Positions 51,994 to 61,308 are shown, counted from the first letter of the stretch. The stretch is DNA of 64,000 nt from Sphingobacterium deserti (GCF_000757725.1 NZ_JJMU01000021.1:124001-188000); one strand, 5' to 3'. Numbers and translations: made by a program. The notes: generated from the sequence alone by a model not told the origin.

Positions 51994-52308
51994 GCATCAC
52001 AACTCAGCATACTTTTGGCAAAGCCCGGCAAATACAACGCCGGGCTTTGGTTTTTGTAAAGCCATGCGCTTTTGAATACCTTAACAATCAGAACCAAGCA
52101 GGCGCACGTTTGCTCCGATCGATAAAAGGCTATTCTAGTCCCAATGCGGAAATGTTTAGGCCGTAAAATTAATCGCACACAGCATTCAATTATATTGCAT
52201 ATCACCTGCAATTTATCTATGTTTGAACGGACGTTAAAAGCGCGATGACTTAGCATTACGGAGCAAGGAAGCTTGTAACGTGCGAAGCGTTCGGTAAAAT
52301 TTAGAACT
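51994..52308. other. Intergenic region with terminator before the OsmC gene
   Basis: 315 bp. The first part is the terminator at 52019-52056; the rest (to 52308) shows no repeat, promoter box or ORF that I can support. Confidence 0.4.
52019..52056 (+). terminator. Terminator after the SGNH hydrolase gene
   Basis: CAAAGCCCGGC (52019-52029) and GCCGGGCTTTG (52039-52049), 9-base loop, followed by GTTTTTG. Confidence 0.87.
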
Positions 52309-52725
52309 ATGAAAATTCAATTAGATCGTAAAAACGATGCTGTGCATTTTGAAGCATCAAGCGAGTTATCATCCATCAAGGTGAATATAGATGGGTCAGA
52401 GAGCATTGGCGGAGAAGGTAAAGGCGTTCGCCCGATGGAGCTTGTTTTGATGGCGCTCGGATCATGCAGCGTATTTGACTTGAGCAGCATCCTTAAAAAA
52501 CAGCGGCAGCCAATAGAAGATATTCACGTGGAAGTGGAAGGCACACGGCGCGAGGAAATTCCGAACATATTTACACATATTCACATCACATTTACACTCA
52601 AGGGTGACATAGACGAAGAGAAAGCACAAAAGGCGGCCGAATTAGCGGTTAAGAAATATTGCTCGGTGCATGATATGTTGGCTGCCGGCGGTGTGGACAT
52701 CACCTACAGCATCACCTTCGCATAG
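52309..52725 (+). CDS. OsmC/Ohr-family protein (YhfA-like)
   Basis: A 138-residue OsmC-fold protein with its two redox cysteines: Cys 53 in ALGSCSVFDLSSILKKQ and Cys 118 in VKKYCSVHDML. RPMELVLMALG is the characteristic helix before the first Cys. These proteins reduce organic hydroperoxides or act as thiol-dependent detoxifiers; the YhfA-like subgroup has no defined substrate. The stop overlaps the stop of the convergent membrane-protein gene by 14 bp. Confidence 0.9.
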   Translation: MKIQLDRKNDAVHFEASSELSSIKVNIDGSESIGGEGKGVRPMELVLMALGSCSVFDLSSILKKQRQPIEDIHVEVEGTRREEIPNIFTHIHITFTLKGDIDEEKAQKAAELAVKKYCSVHDMLAAGGVDITYSITFA

Positions 52726-53764
52726 ACTGATCTTTACTCCAAACTTTCTCAGCCCACCGTCCAACAAACCAAAATGATACGGCCAAGAGCAGAAAGAAAA
52801 TCGTCCGGTTGATATTGTCCCAGAGGTATTCCACAAATCGCGTGTACAGGTTAAGTATAAAAAATACAAAGCCGATATCTCTGGACACTGTATCTTTCGT
52901 TTTCATGCCATACAGCGCTAGCGCAAGGGAAAGAGCAACGGCTAATACGCCCCAATACAGAATATGGTATTGTCTTACTTGTGTCCAGGCATCAAAACTA
53001 CTGTAATTACCAAAGATCGACAGGCACCACAGCGCGATCATGCTATACAGCAACCCGACTACGTAGCTGGTGGATTGGAATGGTTGAAGTGATTTTACCT
53101 TAGGTTGGCCCCACACGGAAAATGCAGTTAGCAACAACCCGAACAGCGTAAAGCGCAAGGGATAATTCATTCCCCAAAACTTGAAGCCCCAATTGCTGTG
53201 CGAGGCAGTCTCCGTCGCAAACCAAATACCCAGCGCTACCAGTGTGAAAACCCAGATCAACCTAGAATTTAGTTTGACAGATAGCACGGCATAAATTACA
53301 ATAGATAATAAAAACAGGAGCGTATATTGACTGGTGTTACGATCCAAAACCTGCCCCAGAAAACCGATACATGCCGCAGTAGAAAATGAGCCGGCAAGCA
53401 TCATGGTCTCGTTAGAAAAGGTCTTTTCGGGATATTTCTTCTTGTTCCGGAAACCCAACACATAAAACAGAACAGCCAAGCCGGCAAAGAATAAGCAGAA
53501 CACGATATTCGGTGTTTCGTAAAACTGCTTGACGAAGGTGACAAGCGCATCGTCAGCGAAAAGTGAGAGTACTGAAAAAACAAGAGAAACCAATGCTACC
53601 CAAAACGCATATCGGGCAAGGATCTTCCATTCAAATCCTTTCTCGTCAATAGACATTTTAAGTTCCTCCACCTTCGCAGCATCAAGCAACTCGGTATCCT
53701 TCCAGTGCGCCAACACGTGCTCCACCAAATCTTTTTCCTGCTTTGTAAGGTCTATTTTTTTCAA
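52712..53764 (-). CDS. DUF2157-type polytopic membrane protein
   Basis: A 350-residue protein with a soluble helical N-terminus (KIDLTKQEKDLVEHVLAHWK, about residues 3-22) and roughly ten membrane segments, among them ILARYAFWVALVSLVFSVL, FCLFFAGLAVLFYVLGF, LLFLLSIVIYAVLSV, FTLVALGIWFAT, FTLFGLLLTAFSVWG, YVVGLLYSMIALWCLSI, WGVLAVALSLALALYG and FFLLLAVSFWFVGRWAEKVW. The length and layout resemble DUF2157 proteins, whose function is not known. The gene ends inside osmC on the opposite strand. Confidence 0.7.
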   Translation of the reverse strand: MKKIDLTKQEKDLVEHVLAHWKDTELLDAAKVEELKMSIDEKGFEWKILARYAFWVALVSLVFSVLSLFADDALVTFVKQFYETPNIVFCLFFAGLAVLFYVLGFRNKKKYPEKTFSNETMMLAGSFSTAACIGFLGQVLDRNTSQYTLLFLLSIVIYAVLSVKLNSRLIWVFTLVALGIWFATETASHSNWGFKFWGMNYPLRFTLFGLLLTAFSVWGQPKVKSLQPFQSTSYVVGLLYSMIALWCLSIFGNYSSFDAWTQVRQYHILYWGVLAVALSLALALYGMKTKDTVSRDIGFVFFILNLYTRFVEYLWDNINRTIFFLLLAVSFWFVGRWAEKVWSKDQSMRR

Positions 53765-53858
53765 AGTTAATTCCCGTTTAGTTACTCAATAATACGAAAT
53801 ATCAGCCAAACAGTTCACCTATCATTTAAATTTCACAATTTATTTTTTACGCCACCGT

Positions 53859-53894
53859 CGGACGTATTAGTCCGTTTAAATTTCTGTACCTTTG
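53859..53894 (+). promoter_or_regulatory. uvrA promoter with dyad
   Basis: TACCTTTG (53887-53894) is an exact -7 element; the start codon is 29 bp further. Upstream, CGGAC (53859-53863) and GTCCG (53870-53874) form a dyad with the 6-base centre GTATTA, overlapping where the -33 box should lie, so it is a candidate operator. Confidence 0.5.
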
Positions 53895-53922
53895 TAACTT
53901 GCAAAATTCAGAACAAAACACC

Positions 53923-56772
53923 ATGAGTTCCTCCAAGCAGAACAACCACATTGATTTAGGTGAACAGAAAGAGATTGAGGTATTCGGCGCCCGTGTACAC
54001 AACTTGAAAAACATTGATATCAGTTTTCCAAGAAACGAGCTTGTCGTCATTACCGGGCTTAGCGGAAGCGGCAAATCATCATTAGCTTTTGACACCATCT
54101 ATGCGGAGGGACAACGCCGCTATATGGAAACTTTTTCGGCCTACAGCCGGCAATTTCTCGGTGGCATGGAACGACCAGATGTAGATAAAATATCGGGTTT
54201 GAGCCCGGTAATATCTATCGAACAGAAGACCACAAACAAAAATCCACGATCAACAGTAGGCACCATTACCGAGATTTACGACTTCTTGCGCCTACTCTAT
54301 GCCCGTGCCAGCGAAGCTTATTCCTACGCTACCGGTAAATTGATGCAGCGCATGTCTGAAGAGCAGATCGTGGATAAGATCATGGAAGAGTTCAAAGATG
54401 AGCCGATATATATCTTGGCGCCTGTCGTAAAAGGCCGTAAAGGACATTACCGCGAGCTGTTTGAACAAATCAGGAAGCAGGGCTTTACCAAAGTACGTGT
54501 CGATGGAGAGATACTTGATATTGCACCCAAGATGCAGGTGGATCGATATAAGATACACGATATTGAAACGGTAGTTGACCGCCTGTATGCGTCTGAAGGG
54601 GATAAAAAGCGCTTGTACACGTCGGTTATGCAAGCGATGAAGACGGCAAAAGGAATTATTAAAATTGCGAACAAAGAAGGGCGAGAGCACTTCTTTAGCC
54701 GCTATCTTATGGATGCGGAATCTGGCATTTCTTACGATGAACCGCAGCCAAACACCTTTTCTTTTAATTCGCCGTATGGCGCATGTTCCCGATGTGACGG
54801 CTTAGGCTATATTTTTGAAATCGATAAGGACATTGTTATTCCTGATAAAAAGCTGAGTATCCAGAAAGGGGCGATACTACCATTGGGAGCAGCACGTGAA
54901 TCGTGGACCTTTCAAGTGGTAAAGGCTGTTGCGAAGAAATTAGATTTCAGCATGACCGCCCCCATCGAGAAGCTAAGCAAGGAACAACTTGACACGCTGC
55001 TTTTCGGCGGTGAAGAGCCTATCAGCCTCACCGTATCTTATGGAAGCTACGGATCTAGAGAATATAAAGTACAATTCTCCGGAATCTTCAAAATGCTGGA
55101 GGAAATAAATGGCAAAGGCGGTGACGATGCACCGGTTTTAGATGATTTCCGGACAAAAGTAACCTGCCCTTCTTGTAAAGGAGCGCGCCTGAAGGAGGAA
55201 TCGCTACATTTTAAAATTGATAACAAAAACATTTCTGAGCTCGCGGGAATGGATATCGATAGCTTGCAGGATTGGTTTAAGGGAATTGAAGATCGCTTGA
55301 ACGATCGGCAGAATACCATTGCCGCAGAGATTCTGAAAGAAATCCGAACGAGAATAGGCTTTTTGCTCGACGTGGGTTTAAGCTACCTGACTTTAGATCG
55401 TTCTTCAAAAACGCTGTCCGGTGGCGAAGCGCAACGTATACGCCTAGCGACACAAATAGGTTCGCAATTGGTTAATGTGCTTTATATTTTGGATGAGCCA
55501 AGCATCGGCCTGCACCAACGTGATAATGAGCGCCTAATAAATTCATTGAAAAATTTACGCGATATTGGCAACTCGGTATTGGTGGTGGAGCATGATAAGG
55601 ATATGATTCTCCATGCCGACTATGTGATTGACATGGGACCGGAAGCGGGTGTGCATGGCGGCAGTGTCGTTGCGCAAGGTACGCCAAAAGAGATTATGAA
55701 AGCGGACACATTGACCGCGAGCTACCTCAATGGTCAACGTGAAGTAGCCATACCGAAAGAGCGCCGCGCCGGTAACGGAAAAACACTTTCGCTGAAAGGC
55801 GCAACGGGAAATAACCTCCGCAATGTAAGCGTTGATTTCCCGCTGGGCAAGCTAATTCTAGTAACTGGTGTCTCCGGATCTGGAAAGTCCAGCTTAATTA
55901 CGGGCACCCTATACCCAATATTGAACAAACACTTTTTCCGGGCAAAGACTATTCCGATGCCTCACAAATCTATCGAAGGTTTGGAACATCTGGATAAGGT
56001 TATCGAAATTGACCAAAGCCCTATCGGCCGCACACCGCGGTCTAACCCGTCGACCTACACGGGTGTCTTTTCAGACATCCGGACCCTCTATGTGCAACTG
56101 CCGGAAGCAAAAATCCGAGGCTATAAACCTGGCCGATTCTCGTTCAATGTGAAAGGCGGCCGCTGTGAAACGTGTCAAGGCGCGGGCATGAAGATCATCG
56201 AGATGAACTTTTTGCCGGATGTGCAGGTGCCTTGCGAAACCTGTCAGGGTAAGCGCTACAACCGGGAGACACTCGAGGTGCGTTACCGCGGAAAATCCAT
56301 CTCTGATGTGCTGGATATGAGTATTGACGAGGCTGTGGATTTCTTTGAAAACATCCCTTCGATCTATCGTAAGATAAAAACGTTACAGGATGTAGGCTTG
56401 GGATACATCACCCTAGGGCAATCATCCACTACCCTATCTGGCGGTGAAGCACAACGTGTCAAGCTCGCTACAGAGCTTTCGAAGAAAGACACGGGGAATA
56501 CGTTTTACATCCTGGATGAGCCGACGACCGGTTTACACTTCGAGGATGTGAACGTCTTGCTTGGCGTCATCAATCGCTTAGTCGACCGAGGCAATACCGT
56601 ATTGATTATTGAACACAATCTGGATGTCGTGAAAACAGCCGATTGGGTGATTGACATGGGCCCGGAAGGCGGAAAGAACGGTGGACAACTGATGTTTGCC
56701 GGGCTGCCAGACGATCTGATCAAGCAGAAAAAGAACGAAACTGCACGCTTTTTAAAACTGGAGATGGCTTAA
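53923..56772 (+). CDS. uvrA: Excinuclease ABC subunit A
   Basis: DNA damage-recognition ATPase of nucleotide excision repair. About 949 residues, full length. It has two ABC cassettes: first Walker A ITGLSGSGKSSLAFDT (about 43-58) and LSGGEAQRIRLATQIGS; second Walker A VTGVSGSGKSSLITGT (about 653-668) and LSGGEAQRVKLATELSK. Zinc modules are seen as CSRCDGLGYIFEID with TCPSCKGARLK, and CETCQGAGMKIIEM with PCETCQGKRYNRE. Two Walker B/H-loop pairs (LDEPSIGLHQRD and LDEPTTGLHFED) complete it. A TTG at 53899 extends the frame, but ATG 53923 is preferred. The terminator overlaps the stop codon. Confidence 0.97.
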   Translation: MSSSKQNNHIDLGEQKEIEVFGARVHNLKNIDISFPRNELVVITGLSGSGKSSLAFDTIYAEGQRRYMETFSAYSRQFLGGMERPDVDKISGLSPVISIEQKTTNKNPRSTVGTITEIYDFLRLLYARASEAYSYATGKLMQRMSEEQIVDKIMEEFKDEPIYILAPVVKGRKGHYRELFEQIRKQGFTKVRVDGEILDIAPKMQVDRYKIHDIETVVDRLYASEGDKKRLYTSVMQAMKTAKGIIKIANKEGREHFFSRYLMDAESGISYDEPQPNTFSFNSPYGACSRCDGLGYIFEIDKDIVIPDKKLSIQKGAILPLGAARESWTFQVVKAVAKKLDFSMTAPIEKLSKEQLDTLLFGGEEPISLTVSYGSYGSREYKVQFSGIFKMLEEINGKGGDDAPVLDDFRTKVTCPSCKGARLKEESLHFKIDNKNISELAGMDIDSLQDWFKGIEDRLNDRQNTIAAEILKEIRTRIGFLLDVGLSYLTLDRSSKTLSGGEAQRIRLATQIGSQLVNVLYILDEPSIGLHQRDNERLINSLKNLRDIGNSVLVVEHDKDMILHADYVIDMGPEAGVHGGSVVAQGTPKEIMKADTLTASYLNGQREVAIPKERRAGNGKTLSLKGATGNNLRNVSVDFPLGKLILVTGVSGSGKSSLITGTLYPILNKHFFRAKTIPMPHKSIEGLEHLDKVIEIDQSPIGRTPRSNPSTYTGVFSDIRTLYVQLPEAKIRGYKPGRFSFNVKGGRCETCQGAGMKIIEMNFLPDVQVPCETCQGKRYNRETLEVRYRGKSISDVLDMSIDEAVDFFENIPSIYRKIKTLQDVGLGYITLGQSSTTLSGGEAQRVKLATELSKKDTGNTFYILDEPTTGLHFEDVNVLLGVINRLVDRGNTVLIIEHNLDVVKTADWVIDMGPEGGKNGGQLMFAGLPDDLIKQKKNETARFLKLEMA

Positions 56773-56788
56773 ACCTCTCCAGTTTTTT
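56754..56788 (+). terminator. Terminator overlapping the uvrA stop
   Basis: AAAACTGGAGA (56754-56764) pairs with TCTCCAGTTTT (56776-56786) across an 11-base loop that includes the stop codon (56770-56772), followed by a T-run (TTTTTT). Confidence 0.87.
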
Positions 56789-57018
56789 CCTAGATATTAC
56801 CCAATACTTTTAAACAATCACGCTAATACCAAAATTTCCGTGATCTGGAATTTCTATTCGATTAACCAACCCATCTTTCACAAGCAAATAATAAAATTTT
56901 TTAATTAATTTTATCGCAAACCAACAATCACTTGTAGATATCGAGCTATAAAAATGCGATCATCGATAAATAATAGGCAGGTTTTATGCATGTTTAGCGA
57001 AATTAGAAATATTTGTTT

Positions 57019-58254
57019 ATGACACATTACCACTGGAGTGTACCAAAAAAAATAGGATTTCGATTTTCATTTATCTTTATCTTGTCGATCATTTTAATAA
57101 TGAATAATGGCGCTTACCCATTCTTTAACATTATTAATAAGCCCTTGCTGTATGTGATGCACGATTTCACCCCTTGGTTCGCAAAAAACATACTGCAATA
57201 TAATTACGACTACTCCATCGTTACAAATGGTAGCGGCGACACCTCTTACGATTGGATAACTTTACTTATTATCTTTGTTTGGGCGGTAATTGGCACGATC
57301 ATTTGGTCTTTGGCAGATAGGAACCGAAGAACCTACGATGCCTGCTATTATTGGTTAACTACCTTTACACGTTATTACATCGCATTTATGTTGATCAATT
57401 ACGGGGTTATCAAACTATGTCACGCGCAAATGCCTCCTCCTGGCTTAAACAGATTGATGGAACCTTTGCACGAATTTTCTCCTATGGGTCTAGCGTGGAC
57501 GTACTTCGGGTATTCGAAAAGTTATAACATTTTTGTCGGGATCGTAGAAATTTTAGCAGGCCTTCTTTTGTTTCGGAAAACAATGGTCCTAGGGGCTTTA
57601 ATAACCATGACTGTCAGCATCAACATCATGACAACCAATTATTTTTTTGATGTTCCCGTGAAAATAATCGCTACGACTTTGTTTACGTTATCGCTTTTTC
57701 TACTGTTGCCACACAGTAAAGCACTGTACAAGTTTTTCATCCTCGGAAAATCTATTCGTATAAAAACTAGCAACAGAATCACCTTTAAGAAACGCTGGAA
57801 AAATAAAATGGCCACGGGGATCAAAATAGCGGCAATAGGAATTTTCGCTTTTCAGCAAGTCAACAGCATTTTTACTAGACAGAAGTTAATTGATCACTAT
57901 TATAAAAAATCACCACTGTATGGAATATACCTGATCGAAAGCGGAGATCGTAAAGAAGGCCTGACATTGAATGATTGGAAGTACATAGTTTTTGAATATG
58001 AAGAATATGTCACCGTTAGGGATGAGTATTACAAGAAAGAGAAAATAACCCCTGCAATAGACGCTAAGGCGAAGACGATATCGTTGAACAACCATACATT
58101 TAATTATTCCATATTGGATAATGGGGACATTATTCTAAGCAACAAATCAAGCGACTTAAGGGAGGATGTCAAATTCATCAAACAAAATCCTGCAGACTTT
58201 GAATTAATGCAACAGAATTTCAATTGGATACAGGAGTATCCGCGCAACAGATAG
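57019..58254 (+). CDS. DoxX-like membrane protein
   Basis: A 411-residue membrane protein with at least six hydrophobic segments: FSFIFILSIILIMNN, WITLLIIFVWAVIGTIIW, YYIAFMLINYGVIKL, YNIFVGIVEILAGLLLF, VLGALITMTVSINIMTTNYF and IIATTLFTLSLFLLL. The four-helix centre with YGVIKL and IVEILAGLLL resembles the DoxX superfamily. The C-terminal 130 residues are soluble and charged. The start is ATG 57019; the frame is open to TTG 57013. No function can be assigned. The next gene begins 53 bp later in the same direction. Confidence 0.7.
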   Translation: MTHYHWSVPKKIGFRFSFIFILSIILIMNNGAYPFFNIINKPLLYVMHDFTPWFAKNILQYNYDYSIVTNGSGDTSYDWITLLIIFVWAVIGTIIWSLADRNRRTYDACYYWLTTFTRYYIAFMLINYGVIKLCHAQMPPPGLNRLMEPLHEFSPMGLAWTYFGYSKSYNIFVGIVEILAGLLLFRKTMVLGALITMTVSINIMTTNYFFDVPVKIIATTLFTLSLFLLLPHSKALYKFFILGKSIRIKTSNRITFKKRWKNKMATGIKIAAIGIFAFQQVNSIFTRQKLIDHYYKKSPLYGIYLIESGDRKEGLTLNDWKYIVFEYEEYVTVRDEYYKKEKITPAIDAKAKTISLNNHTFNYSILDNGDIILSNKSSDLREDVKFIKQNPADFELMQQNFNWIQEYPRNR

Positions 58255-58307
58255 GAGAAAATTCATTAACGCTAACAGTGGCCAGTTACGGAATAATTAC
58301 TAAACAT

Positions 58308-58985
58308 ATGAAAACGCATTGCCGTCAAGCTTTGGTATCCACCAAAAACATATCAATTATTGCTTGCCTATTTTTTACAGTATTGGTTTTTACCGTGTCC
58401 TCCTTAAAGGCCCAAAAAACTCAGAAGATTGGTGAGCGGGAGATATCTCTTTACCGTGTAAGTGTCAAGACCAATAAAGGCATGTTAAAAGGTCTTTTTC
58501 AGCATGCCGGGCCAGATCATATCATCATTCTAACAGAGAGGGAAAGCACTAAGATAGCAGTGACTATTATTAAGTCTTTGAAAATCAAATTTGACAAAAA
58601 GAGAAATGTTCCTGTTTTTCAGAACATTGCGCAGACTGGCTTAGACATTATTGTTGATCCCGAATACACACGTAGTTCAAACAATACTGGACAGGATATA
58701 TATGGAAATCCGACGGTTATAGATGACGAAGAAGCTTCACTAGGTGAACAAGTTTTGATGGGCGGCGTACTGATTGGTGGAGCGCTGCTCGGAAACGAAA
58801 TTTCAAAACTGGTTCCTCCAGCAACGATTGAAACTTTTAAAATTAATTATTCCAAAGAGACGTATGAAAGCCTATACGACAATCTATCCATGTATAGCGT
58901 GGATATGCAGTCATCGCCAGAATACGAACAAATCTTAAAACGAAAACTAAAAGAGACTATGCAAAAGCATAAACCGACTATTTAA
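58308..58985 (+). CDS. Exported protein of unknown function
   Basis: A 225-residue protein from ATG 58308, with a hydrophobic signal at about residues 18-33 (IIACLFFTVLVFTVSSL) followed by KAQKTQKIGE. The mature part has an N-terminal beta-rich domain (YRVSVKTNKGMLKGLFQH, DHIIILTERESTKIAV, IKSLKIKF), a glycine-rich turn (MGGVLIGGALLGNEI) and a charged helical C-terminus (YEQILKRKLKETMQKH). Not recognised. The longer frame from 58224 overlaps the DoxX-like gene and is unlikely. Confidence 0.6.
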   Translation: MKTHCRQALVSTKNISIIACLFFTVLVFTVSSLKAQKTQKIGEREISLYRVSVKTNKGMLKGLFQHAGPDHIIILTERESTKIAVTIIKSLKIKFDKKRNVPVFQNIAQTGLDIIVDPEYTRSSNNTGQDIYGNPTVIDDEEASLGEQVLMGGVLIGGALLGNEISKLVPPATIETFKINYSKETYESLYDNLSMYSVDMQSSPEYEQILKRKLKETMQKHKPTI

Positions 58986-59159
58986 TACCGTCCTGTGTTA
59001 ATAAATTCCAGGGAATATAATTTGTTAATTCACCCTTATGAAAACACACCTTTTTCCCAACAGGATTGATCGCGTGGTCTGCTCCGACCTTGATGAAACA
59101 TTTTTTCCCTTTTTAGCTGCAGATAAGCCCAAAAGCGATATATCGGTGCTTGAAACATC

Positions 59160-59816
59160 CTACAACACCCGTTCAAACTTCCCAAACAGCTTCCAGAAGT
59201 GCGGTGCAGCCTCGGCGTTATAAATCTCTCTCTTCCAATCATTCAAGACCAAAGAAATATCATCGCCTACCTGATAACTGCCAAAGAACGGCGTATCCCC
59301 ATCAAAGTATCCAATATGATTGTCCAATGTATGCAGAATCTCCAGCGTCACCTGCTCAAAAATCAAAATAGAATGCTCGGCGATGGGAAAGTCGGTAGGA
59401 TGTGGAACGAATGAACTAGTTTCCACGGCCAGCAATTTGTTATTGCTATCCAACGGCAACTGTATAAAACGGATCCGGGCGTTACCTCCCGCCATTATCT
59501 CTTTTTGACGAAAATAATCACGGTCGTAAAACAGGATTTTTGTCAAGTTGTCGGCATCGGCACCTACAGCATCTATCGGAAAATAGTCTTCAAAGTTTAG
59601 AATCTCATTCACGGTAAGCTGTTTTTGCAGCAACTCCGCTATAGGTATGCTAAAATATTTTGCAATCTGCAACATCACTTCAATCTTAGGCTCAGCACGA
59701 AATTCTTCATAAGAAGAAATGTTCCCCCTCGTCAGCGCAAACAAATCAGCAAATGCTTGTTGGCTCAACCCTTTCACCTTTCTCAACTTCTTTATGTTCG
59801 TTCCAATCTGACTCAT
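59160..59816 (-). CDS. XRE-family transcriptional regulator
   Basis: A 218-residue regulator. The N-terminal XRE helix-turn-helix is IGTNIKKLRKVKGLSQQAFADLF followed by LTRGNISSYEEFRAEPKIE (about 4-46, split here by length). The C-terminal part (about 85-218) is a beta-rich effector-like domain with AEHSILIFEQVTLEILHTLD and FFGSYQVGDDISLVLND, somewhat like S24/LexA-peptidase folds, but no Ser/Lys dyad is evident. Divergent from the YbjN-PspA operon across a 103-bp region full of palindromic words, so it may control that operon. Confidence 0.85.
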   Translation of the reverse strand: MSQIGTNIKKLRKVKGLSQQAFADLFALTRGNISSYEEFRAEPKIEVMLQIAKYFSIPIAELLQKQLTVNEILNFEDYFPIDAVGADADNLTKILFYDRDYFRQKEIMAGGNARIRFIQLPLDSNNKLLAVETSSFVPHPTDFPIAEHSILIFEQVTLEILHTLDNHIGYFDGDTPFFGSYQVGDDISLVLNDWKREIYNAEAAPHFWKLFGKFERVL

Positions 59817-59832
59817 TCCAAAATAATTTCAA

Positions 59833-59902
59833 ACAATATTGTAATTTTATTTGCAAAATATTTTTGCATTTCATATCTTTATGCAAAGATTATAAGCAAA
59901 TA
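59833..59902. promoter_or_regulatory. Operator-like palindromes between the XRE gene and the YbjN operon
   Basis: ACAATATTGT (59833-59842) is a perfect 10-bp palindrome. TGCAAAA (59852-59858) and TTTTTGCA (59861-59868) form a second dyad, and ATGCAAAG (59881-59888) and AGCAAATA (59895-59902) repeat the GCAAA word. A promoter TTTG (59850-59853), 20-base spacer and TATCTTTA (59874-59881) fits the downstream gene. Good candidates for XRE binding. Confidence 0.5.
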
Positions 59903-59919
59903 TACAATTTAATTAGCAG

Positions 59920-60309
59920 ATGCACTTTCAAAAGGTTGAAAAATATATAGAACACATGGGCTTTTCAATCAGTCAAAAGAATGAAAAGGAGGGCTTTTTT
60001 ATTATAGAAAGCGATGCCGATGGCATCCGCAATTTAATTGTGGGCGTAGCACCACCGATCATCATTTTTGAACTATACCTTTTCACGCTAGCTGGGGATG
60101 ACATGGACACATTCAAAGCTCTGCTCATAAAAAACAGGGATATTATTCACGGCGGATTCGCGTTAACGGAGGATGGCAAGAAGGTTATATTCAGATATAC
60201 CCTACAGGTACATAACCTAGACCAAAATGAGTTTGACGCTGCTGTCAACTCTTTGTCATTGCTACTTAGCGAGTACTACGAACAGCTTATACAATTTTCA
60301 AAACCATAA
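59920..60309 (+). CDS. YbjN-domain protein
   Basis: A 129-residue protein of the YbjN/type III chaperone-like fold: FQKVEKYIEHMGFS, EGFFIIESDADGIRNLIVGV, PPIIIFELYLFTLAG and the C-terminal AVNSLSLLLSEYYEQLIQF. YbjN proteins are found next to PspA and flotillin genes, but their role is only loosely linked to membrane stress. It starts the cluster and its stop is 4 bp before pspA. Confidence 0.75.
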   Translation: MHFQKVEKYIEHMGFSISQKNEKEGFFIIESDADGIRNLIVGVAPPIIIFELYLFTLAGDDMDTFKALLIKNRDIIHGGFALTEDGKKVIFRYTLQVHNLDQNEFDAAVNSLSLLLSEYYEQLIQFSKP

Positions 60310-60313
60310 TGTG

Positions 60314-60991
60314 ATGAATATTTTCAAAAGAATTCTAAAGATAGGACAAGCAGAGATCCATGCGCTAGTAGACATGATGGAAGACCCGATCAGCTTAACA
60401 GAACAGGGAATCCGCGACATGAAAAAGCAGCTTAGCGAAACCACAGAATCAGCCGCTAAGGTCAGAGCCTCTATTATCCGTACTGAAAACCTCATAACAG
60501 AAAAAGAGCAGGAAGCCATTCAACTGGGCGAAAAGGCAAAATTAGCGCTAACAAAAGCACAAGAAAATGAATTGACATCGGCACAAGGCGAAAAACTAGC
60601 AACCGAAGCGCTACTGATCAAAAAACGGATTTTGGAAGACATAAAGGCGCTACGTGATGACATTAACGAATATGAAAGCAAGCGCGATGAAATCTACAAA
60701 CATATCGAAGTACTACAATTTAACATCACGAAGTGGGAAAAAGAATTGACAACCCTTCGCGCGAAACAAAAAGTGAATGAGGCGGCCACAATGGCGAACC
60801 AACACATGGCAAACATTGACAGCAACAGCACCTTAGATATGTTGCAAAGGGTAAAGGAAAAGGTTGCAAATGACGAGGCCCTCGCAGCGGCGTATGCCGA
60901 GATTGCGCAAAGCAAAATTGAATTACCCGACGAACGAAAAGCAGTTCAAGATGAATTAACAGCATTAAAAAAACAAATGGGAATTGACTGA
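60314..60991 (+). CDS. pspA: PspA/IM30-family membrane-stress protein
   Basis: A 225-residue coiled-coil protein of the PspA/Vipp1 (ESCRT-III-like) family that binds and stabilises damaged membranes. The N-terminus MNIFKRILKIGQAEIHALVD is the amphipathic helix; MMEDPISLTEQGIRDMKKQL and the long helical hairpin rich in Glu/Lys/Ala follow (about 35-185). The ATG at 60314 follows the YbjN stop by 4 bp. No pspB/pspC/pspF is visible. Confidence 0.92.
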   Translation: MNIFKRILKIGQAEIHALVDMMEDPISLTEQGIRDMKKQLSETTESAAKVRASIIRTENLITEKEQEAIQLGEKAKLALTKAQENELTSAQGEKLATEALLIKKRILEDIKALRDDINEYESKRDEIYKHIEVLQFNITKWEKELTTLRAKQKVNEAATMANQHMANIDSNSTLDMLQRVKEKVANDEALAAAYAEIAQSKIELPDERKAVQDELTALKKQMGID

Positions 60992-61060
60992 TGTCAATTA
61001 TTCTCCTTTGAAATACGAGTGGGATCATAAATAAAACTCGCATCCGCCAGCTGTCGGATG
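60982..61060 (+). other. Three tandem hairpins at the pspA 3' end
   Basis: AATTGAC/GTCAATT (60982-60988/60993-60999, the stop codon TGA lies in the turn), CGAGT/ACTCG (61016-61020/61036-61040) and CATCCG/CGGATG (61041-61046/61055-61060). They fill most of the 108-bp gap to the next gene and may attenuate or stabilise the message. Confidence 0.4.
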
Positions 61061-61099
61061 GCATATTAAACAAACCAAACGCATACATATTATCTAACG

Positions 61100-61294
61100 A
61101 TGAAAAGATTCGAATATAAAACAGTAAAAGTAGAACCAAAGGGCTTTTGGCAAACAAAGTTAGATCCGGAAGAACTGGACAAAATCCTGAACGCGCTTGG
61201 ACAAGAAGGCTGGGAACTTGTGGGTATGCAAGACCTTGCTGTAAGCGGGACATCTTGGACGTTTCACTATACATTTAAAAGAACCCTTAATTAA
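61100..61294 (+). CDS. DUF4177 protein
   Basis: A 64-residue protein: FEYKTVKVEPKGFW at the N-terminus, then LDPEELDKILNALGQEGWELVGM and TFHYTFKR. This matches DUF4177, a small alpha/beta family with no known function. It lies in the YbjN-PspA cluster, 14 bp before the next gene. Confidence 0.85.
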   Translation: MKRFEYKTVKVEPKGFWQTKLDPEELDKILNALGQEGWELVGMQDLAVSGTSWTFHYTFKRTLN

Positions 61295-61308
61295 CTAAAT
61301 CTTTTCAC

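Noticed and set aside
59038..59223. 61-residue plus-strand open frame after the unknown exported gene
   Set aside because: It runs antisense into the C-terminus of the XRE gene, has no signal or family pattern, and is short enough to be chance.
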